Source of the DNA: Streptomyces sp. GKU 895
GTDB taxonomy: Bacteria > Actinomycetota > Actinomycetes > Streptomycetales > Streptomycetaceae
Length of the DNA: 64,000 bases
Direction of reading: 5' to 3'
Assembly (NCBI GenBank): GCA_002027195.1
Contig: MWJO01000028.1
Location: forward strand, 1-64,000
The translations under genes were made by a program, and so were the position numbers. A model generated the notes under the pieces. The model made no database searches, was not told the origin of the DNA, and saw only the letters and a program-made list of their open reading frames with translations. Shown in pieces: positions 59,390-64,000 of this stretch; the stretch's first letter is position 1; every line of letters starts with the position of its first letter.

Positions 59390-59868
59390 TCAGGGTTCCG
59401 GTGCGCTGCCCGCGGGCGGAGCCGGCCCGGTGACCGCTACCGTCGCGGGGCGCAGCAGGCTCTTGCCCAGCCGGTAGCCGGGACGCAGGACCGCCGAGCA
59501 CATCAAGCCGCCCGTCCGGCGACATGGTGCGTCACCGCTTCGTGGCAGGCAGGGTCGAAGCGGTCGCCCACCGCACCGAACGAGGTCACGCCCAGCGAAC
59601 CGAGCTGTTCTTCGAGTGTGTCGGCGATGTCTTCGAGGCCGGGCGTGAGCGGTTCGTCGGCGCACGCCCGGTCGACGGCGTCCAGCACGGGCAGCAGCGC
59701 CCGGACCACGTTGGCCGCGGCGATCTCGCGCACGGCCAGGCGGTCCCGCCGGACCCGCTTGCGGTAGTTGTCGTACTCGGCCTTGAGCCGCTGCAGGTCG
59801 GCGGTCCGCTCCCGCTCCAGGCGCCGCAGCTGGTCCAGCTCGGTGCTCTGCGGACCGCTTGTGGTCAT
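59390..59868 (-). CDS. grpE: GrpE nucleotide exchange factor (frameshift near 59510)
   Basis: A 159-residue co-chaperone that releases ADP from DnaK. ATG 59868 lies two bases after the DnaK stop. The N-terminal coiled coil (LDQLRRLERERTADLQRLKA), NYRKRVRRDR and RFDPACHEAV are typical. In the nominal frame the protein ends early after HHVAGRAA. Adding one C (CGGGCCGGC for CGGGCGGC, plus strand 59508-59513) gives GLMCSAVLRPGYRLGKSLLR, the conserved GrpE end. It is encoded after dnaK and shorter than the housekeeping GrpE of streptomycetes, so this is a secondary copy. Confidence 0.9.
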
Positions 59869-59870
59869 CG

Positions 59871-61729
59871 TCAGCCTGCCTCCCGCGTGTCGTCATCGAC
59901 GATCTCTGCATCCACCACGTCCTCCTCGGGCGAACCACCGCTCGTACCACCGCCCGCTGAGGAACCGGCCGACTGCTCGGCCTGGGACTGCTGATACAGG
60001 GCGGTGCCGATCTTCTGCGCCGCCTGGGCTGTGCGGTCGACTGCCTGCCGGATCGCGGCGGTGTCCTCGCCCTTCAGCTTCTCCTTCAGCTCAGCCAGTG
60101 CCGACTCGGTCTCGCTCCTCGCGTCCGCCGGAATCTTGTCCGGGTTGTCCCCCAGGAGCTTCTCGGTGGAGTAGACGAGCTGTTCACCCTGGTTGCGGGT
60201 CTCGGCTGCCTCACGCCGCTTGCGGTCCTCCTCGGCGTGCTGCTCCGCTTCCCGGACCATGCGGTCGATGTCGTCCTTGGGCAGGGCCGAGCCGCCGGTG
60301 ACGGTCATCTTCTGCTCCTTGCCGGTGCCCAGGTCCTTGGCGGAGACGTGCATGATTCCGTTGGCGTCGATGTCGAAGGTGACCTCGATCTGGGGCACCC
60401 CGCGGGGCGCCGGGGGCAGACCGGTCAGGTCGAACATGCCGAGCTTCTTGTTGTACGCGGCGATCTCCCGTTCGCCCTGGTAGACCTGCACGGTCACCGA
60501 CGGCTGGTTGTCCTCGGCGGTGGTGAAGATCTCCGCACGCTTCGTCGGGATGGTGGTGTTGCGTTCGATGAGCTTGGTCATGATGCCGCCCTTGGTCTCG
60601 ATGCCCAAGGACAGCGGGGTGACGTCCAGCAGCAGGACGTCCTTGACCTCGCCCTTGAGGACACCGGCCTGCAGGCTGGCGCCGACGGCGACGACCTCGT
60701 CGGGGTTGACACCCTTGTGCGGGTCCTTGCCCGTCAGCTTCTTCACCAGCTCGGTCACGGCAGGCATGCGCGTGGAGCCACCCACCAGGACGACGTGGTC
60801 GATGTCGGAGACTTCGATCCCGGCGTCCTTGATCGCGTTGTGGAACGGGGCCTCGCACCGCTCCAGCAGATCGGCCGTCCGTTGCTGGAACTGGGCGCGG
60901 GTCAGCTTCTCGTCGAGGTGCAGCGGGCCCTCGGCCGAGGCGGTGACGTAGGGCAGGTTGATGGTCGTCTCGGTGGACGACGACAGCTCGACCTTCGCCT
61001 TCTCCGCCGCCTCCCTGAGACGCTGCACGGCAATCTTGTCCTGGGACAGATCCACGCCGTAGTGGTTCTTGAACTGTGTGATCAGGTGGTCGACGACCCG
61101 CTGGTCCCAGTCGTCACCGCCCAGGTGCGTATCGCCGTTGGTGGCCTTGACCTCGATGACACCCTCGCCCATTTCCAGGAGAGACACGTCGAAGGTGCCG
61201 CCGCCCAGGTCGAAGACGAGGACGGTCTGGTCGTTCTCCTTGTCCAGCCCGTAGGCCAGCGCTGCCGCCGTCGGTTCGTTGATGATCCGCAGCACGTTGA
61301 GGCCCGCGATCTCCCCGGCCTCCTTGGTCGCCTGCCTCTGGGTGTCGTCGAAGTACGCGGGCACGGTGATGACGGCGTCGGTGACGTCCTCACCCAGATA
61401 GGACTCCGCGTCCCGCTTCAGCTTCTGCAGTACACGCGCGGAGATCTCCTGGGCGGTGTACTGCTTGCCGTCGACATCTCCGTCCTGGGGGAAACGCCAG
61501 CCGTGGTCGCCCATGTGCCGTTTGACGGAGCGTGCGGTGCGCTCGACGTTCGTCACGGCCTGCCGCTTGGCCACCTCGCCGACCAGCACCTCACCGCTCT
61601 TGGAGAACGCCACCACCGACGGGGTTGTCCGCGCTCCTTCGGCGTTGGTGATGACGGTGGGCTCGCCGCCTTCCAGGACCGAGACCACCGAGTTCGTCGT
61701 ACCAAGTCGATACCGACCGCCCGTGCCAT
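59871..61729 (-). CDS. dnaK: DnaK (Hsp70) chaperone, second copy (frameshift near 61703)
   Basis: A 619-residue Hsp70 after adding one base. ATG 61729 reads ARAVGID, then needs one base in CTTGGT (61701-61706 complement) to continue [14 protein letters not shown]; the rest is intact. ATPase motifs: [44 protein letters not shown] and [13 protein letters not shown]. The substrate domain starts at [17 protein letters not shown], and the end [11 protein letters not shown] is the usual Hsp70 tail. Such a break in a chaperone gene argues for sequencing error. Order J-domain - dnaK - grpE on one strand, behind a HAIR-like operator, indicates a heat-inducible secondary DnaK system. Confidence 0.93.
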
Positions 61730-61767
61730 CTGTGCGCTCCCTTCTCGTCGTCACCTCGTTCTTCGTC

Positions 61768-62151
61768 TCAGCGGTCCGGAATCCACCGGACAGGCCCGGC
61801 ACGCAGCGGCGGGTCACGCCGGACGTCCCCGAGCACCACGGCGTACGGCCGCGCGGACCTCGTCGGTGCTGTGCGGGCGTCACCTCGATCGGACGCCGAC
61901 AGCCTGCGCTCGAAGCGCTGGTCGTAAGCTGCCCGCAGGACGGGATCGCGCAGCGTCTCGTATGCCGCCCGCACTTCACCGAACCGAGTCGCGGTGTCCG
62001 CGTCCACGCGGGTGTCGGGGCGCAGTTGCCGCACCCGAGCGCGGAAGGCCGAGGTGATCGCCTCGGCCGTCGCCGAAGGCTTCACTCCCAGCACCGCGTA
62101 CAGGTCAGATCCCGGCTCCGGAGCCCACACGTCGGCCACCTCCCCGCCCAT
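61768..62151 (-). CDS. Short J-domain protein with altered HPD motif
   Basis: A 127-residue DnaJ-like co-chaperone, ATG 62151. A J domain (about residues 15-85) is recognisable: [26 protein letters not shown]-like RARVRQL, then [20 protein letters not shown] and AAYDQRF. The HPD tripeptide that activates Hsp70 is RPD here (QLRPDTR). Loss of His usually abolishes ATPase stimulation, so it may tether or inhibit DnaK. The zinc and C-terminal domains of DnaJ are absent. First gene of the dnaK unit; a HAIR-like site lies 49 bp upstream. Confidence 0.82.
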   Translation of the reverse strand: MGGEVADVWAPEPGSDLYAVLGVKPSATAEAITSAFRARVRQLRPDTRVDADTATRFGEVRAAYETLRDPVLRAAYDQRFERRLSASDRGDARTAPTRSARPYAVVLGDVRRDPPLRAGPVRWIPDR

Positions 62152-62199
62152 GTGCTGAGCTGCGACTTCCTGCCTCTTGCCTACCTTTCTGAGATAAAA

Positions 62200-62220
62200 C
62201 TTGAGTCACGTCTTGTCAAG
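62200..62220. promoter_or_regulatory. HAIR-like operator upstream of J-domain/dnaK unit
   Basis: CTTGAGT-N7-TGTCAAG (minus strand: CTTGACA-N7-ACTCAAG) matches the HspR-associated inverted repeat CTTGAGT-N7-ACTCAAG at 12 of 14 arm positions. An AT-rich stretch (62187-62203) next to it is probably the promoter. Confidence 0.75.
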
Positions 62221-62280
62221 ACTGGCCAGGGTGTGAGGTGTGAGCTGGGGCATTGCCGGTCCGCGCGGCCGGGCTGCACG

Positions 62281-62471
62281 ATGACCGGACCGGACGAGGC
62301 CAAGGAGGCTGGCTCCTCATGGGTGATCATGTGCATGTGCGGCTCAGGCAAGGGTTGAGCGTGTCGGCCGAGGGAGAGCTGATCGAGCACTCCCGCTGCC
62401 GGTGCGGGGCCACCTTCACCAAGGTGTTTGATGTGGACGGCGGGACGCCGGAGGGTCAGTCCCCCTCCTGA
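62281..62471 (+). CDS. Small protein with two CxC motifs (frameshift at 62352-62354)
   Basis: A protein of about 63 residues if one G is added. The frame from ATG 62281 reads GPDEAKEAGSSWVIMCMCGS and stops. The frame used after the G run at 62352-62354 continues LSVSAEGELIEHSRCRCGAT and FDVDGG to TGA 62469-62471. The joined product has two C-x-C pairs (MCMC, RCRC) and could bind one zinc. No ribosome-binding site is seen, so the mRNA may be leaderless. It is divergent from the dnaK unit, whose HAIR-like site lies 60 bp upstream. Without correction, a 50-codon frame from ATG 62320 would be used. Confidence 0.5.
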
Positions 62472-62552
62472 CGTCCCCCGGCGCCAGAGGCGAGACGGCG
62501 GAACTCCTTGCTGCCTCGCTCGCCTCCATGGGGAGGCGTCGAAACGGCGTCA

Positions 62553-62578
62553 GGGCCCCGGGCTGGTGCCCGAGGCCC
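62553..62578. terminator. Hairpin terminator between convergent genes
   Basis: GGGCCCCGGGC and GCCCGAGGCCC pair around TGGT with one internal mismatch. It lies between the stop at 62471 (plus) and the stop of hsp20 at 62603 (minus). Confidence 0.65.
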
Positions 62579-62602
62579 TTGTGGAGAGGAGTTGCCGTCA
62601 CA

Positions 62603-63025
62603 TCAGCTGCCCAGCTCCTTGCGATCGCCGGCGCCGCTGATGGCGATCTTGCGGGGCTTGGCCTGGTCGGCGACCGGGATCCGCAGCCTCAGTACACCGG
62701 CCTCGTAGGTGGCCTCGATCTTCTCGGCGTCGAGGGTCTCGCCGAGGAACAGCTGCCGGCTGAACGTCCCCGCGGGCCGCTCGGTGACCACCGTCTCGGT
62801 CTTCTCGCCGTACGCCGACTTGCGTTCGGCCTTCACGGTCAGGACGTTGCGCTCGACATCGAGATCGATCGACTCCGCGTCCACGCCTGGCAGGTCCAGC
62901 TCCACGAAGAACGTGTCACCTTCACGCCAGGCGTCCAGCGGCATGCTCGCCGGGTGCGCGGACGTGCCCCAGACCCGCTCGACGAGCCGGTCAAGCTCGC
63001 GGAAGGGATCCGTACGCATCAGCAT
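62603..63025 (-). CDS. Hsp20/alpha-crystallin family small heat-shock protein
   Basis: A 140-residue small heat-shock protein that holds unfolded proteins for DnaK. ATG 63025 is preferred because GGAGGG ends ten bases before it; the ATG at 63034 touches the ribosome-binding site. The alpha-crystallin domain covers about residues 37-130 ([43 protein letters not shown] with the AGVL motif). It is divergent from the second hsp20 gene (63383). A TTGA-N11-TCAA HAIR-like repeat lies 74 bp upstream. Confidence 0.92.
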   Translation of the reverse strand: MLMRTDPFRELDRLVERVWGTSAHPASMPLDAWREGDTFFVELDLPGVDAESIDLDVERNVLTVKAERKSAYGEKTETVVTERPAGTFSRQLFLGETLDAEKIEATYEAGVLRLRIPVADQAKPRKIAISGAGDRKELGS

Positions 63026-63098
63026 CGTTGTCATCCCTCCATCTCGTCGTTCCTGCGTTCCAATCCGCTCTGGTTCTGATATAGCACCGCATCGGAAA

Positions 63099-63119
63099 GT
63101 TGACAACTGTCGGCTCAAC
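63099..63119. promoter_or_regulatory. HAIR-like operator upstream of first hsp20
   Basis: GTTGACA-N7-GCTCAAC has the TTGA-N11-TCAA core of the HspR-associated inverted repeat. An outer AAG/CTT extension makes a longer symmetric element (63097-63121). Confidence 0.6.
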
Positions 63120-63248
63120 TTATTGGCGGCCGGGAGGTGATCTGCCGTAGCCGGGCTGCGGGGCGCAGCCGCAGCAGTGCACCCACCGGTCACCGACGCG
63201 GCAGCCGAGCCGCCATCGCCAGGCAAGCTCTCATGCCGCAGGCGTAAG

Positions 63249-63269
63249 GTTGAGTCCTTTACTGTCAAC
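63249..63269. promoter_or_regulatory. HAIR-like operator upstream of second hsp20
   Basis: GTTGAGT-N7-TGTCAAC shares the TTGA-N11-TCAA core with the sites at 62200 and 63099, 113 bp upstream of the hsp20 ATG at 63383. An AT-richer promoter-like stretch follows. Confidence 0.62.
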
Positions 63270-63382
63270 TTCATACAGTGGGGACTTGTCAGGGAATCTC
63301 TCGCCGGGTTATACGAATAGGCGGGTACTCGATCATCAAGCCGCAGTGCCCGCGGCCCGTTTTCAAGAAGGAGAGGTTGGAC

Positions 63383-63805
63383 ATGCTTGCGCGTACGGGT
63401 GCTCTGGTCGATCTCGATCGGCTCATGCAGCAGCTGGAGAACGGCTCTGACCTGGCGGACACCGTCATTCCAGCGGATGCCTGGCGCGACGACGAAGCGC
63501 TCTACCTGCAGTTCGATCTTCCCGGTATGGACCGCTCCAGCATCGAGCTGACCACGGAGCATCAGACGCTGACTCTGACCGCCCAGCGGCCCTCCCCGAT
63601 CCCGGCCGATGCCCGTCCCGTGCTCACCGAGCGGCCCGTCGGCCGCTTCACCCGCCGCCTGGCCCTGTCCAACGCCCTGGACACCGCGGCCGCCGAGGCC
63701 GCCTACGACAACGGCGTCCTCACCCTCCGCATCCCACTGGCCGCGCATGCCAAGCCCCGGAAGATCGCCATCTCGGGCGGCGTACCCAAGCAGCTGACCG
63801 CCTGA
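63383..63805 (+). CDS. Hsp20/alpha-crystallin family small heat-shock protein
   Basis: A 140-residue paralogue of the previous protein, ATG 63383 after AAGGAGAGG. It has the alpha-crystallin domain ([42 protein letters not shown]) and the same C-terminal [11 protein letters not shown] as its divergent neighbour, so they arose by duplication. It probably forms mixed oligomers with it. HAIR-like operator upstream. Confidence 0.92.
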   Translation: MLARTGALVDLDRLMQQLENGSDLADTVIPADAWRDDEALYLQFDLPGMDRSSIELTTEHQTLTLTAQRPSPIPADARPVLTERPVGRFTRRLALSNALDTAAAEAAYDNGVLTLRIPLAAHAKPRKIAISGGVPKQLTA

Positions 63806-63850
63806 GTCGCGCCCGCCCGTCGGCCTAACGCATCGAAGGAGGTTCACGCC

Positions 63851-64000
63851 ATGGGCGCCCTGCTGTGGCTGCTCATTCCCCTCGTCACCGGTCTCGCCGC
63901 CGGCGGCTGGGCCTGGTTCGCCGGACGTCGCAACCCCAGCCGACCCGACCACGACACCTGGGAAGACCTCGACCGCTACCAGCGACTGCGCAGCGTCCTG
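63851..64000 (+). CDS. Small membrane protein, partial at window end
   Basis: ATG 63851 follows AAGGAGG with ideal spacing. The first 50 codons show one membrane helix ([20 protein letters not shown]), then a charged stretch ([20 protein letters not shown]). The frame is open at the window end. It is 45 bp behind hsp20 and probably co-transcribed. Function unknown. Confidence 0.75.
   Translation, partial: MGALLWLLIPLVTGLAAGGWAWFAGRRNPSRPDHDTWEDLDRYQRLRSVL

Noticed and set aside
3155-62471. Calling the frame-broken genes true pseudogenes
   Set aside because: All breaks are single bases at G/C runs, both flanking parts stay well conserved, and dnaK and grpE are among them. Sequencing error is the simpler explanation, though not proven.
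1-64000. tRNA, rRNA, insertion sequences, prophage or integrase attachment sites
   Set aside because: Scanned by eye for tRNA-like arms, transposases, integrases and flanking repeats; none found.

Overview
The window is high-GC actinobacterial DNA, almost certainly from the chromosome of a Streptomyces species. Third codon positions are nearly always G or C, GTG and TTG starts are common, and the gene content fits: CebR-type control of cellulases, Spo0M, tandem CNNM/CBS proteins, small secreted proteins. I saw no rRNA, tRNA, CRISPR array or insertion sequence.

Layout. 1-720: partial secreted protein. 1004-8106: small membrane protein, then a sugar-uptake locus with a LacI regulator, a GH3 glycosidase and a divergent lipoprotein/two-permease ABC importer. 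8478-13539: secreted beta-propeller protein, lipoprotein, TetR/NmrA divergent pair. 13628-19563: an apparent BlaI regulon (TatA, TerD, BlaI plus an M56 protease, Spo0M) with matching operators, enclosing two CNNM-type transporters behind a small coupled upstream ORF. 19670-23905: epimerase, DUF998 and aldo/keto reductase operon with a divergent TetR, then a second TetR. 24087-31992: cellulase island (GH6, GH48, GH12) with CebR boxes and a CebR-like regulator. 32411-34993: complete cytochrome P450/ferredoxin/reductase set. 35068-42723: WD40-like protein, small hypotheticals, an M48 peptidase fused to a Clp-N-like domain, and a secreted beta-helix protein. 42762-55007: LivFGHMK-type importer beside amidase, nitrilase, IclR regulator, benzoylformate-decarboxylase-like enzyme, malate/lactate-type dehydrogenase and aldehyde dehydrogenase. 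55105-58690: small and accessory genes (Nudix-like, GvpU, MerR). 58841-64000: heat-shock island (DUF2267, GrpE, DnaK, J-domain protein, two Hsp20) with three HAIR-like operators.

Most notable. (1) The 42.8-55.0 kb block reads as a complete route for an aromatic cyanohydrin such as mandelonitrile: import, nitrile and amide hydrolysis, oxidation of the 2-hydroxyacid, decarboxylation of the 2-oxoacid, oxidation of the aldehyde. An almost identical 12-bp motif lies before both of its catabolic units. (2) TCTACA-N4-TGTAGA operators link a BlaI/M56 pair to tatA, terD and spo0M. (3) A 31-codon Pro-rich ORF is coupled by a GTGA overlap to a CNNM transporter gene.

Caution. At least 16 single-base indels at G/C runs break otherwise well-conserved genes, including dnaK and grpE. 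I read them as probable sequencing errors. Affected genes are given as whole loci with the break marked, not as pseudogenes.
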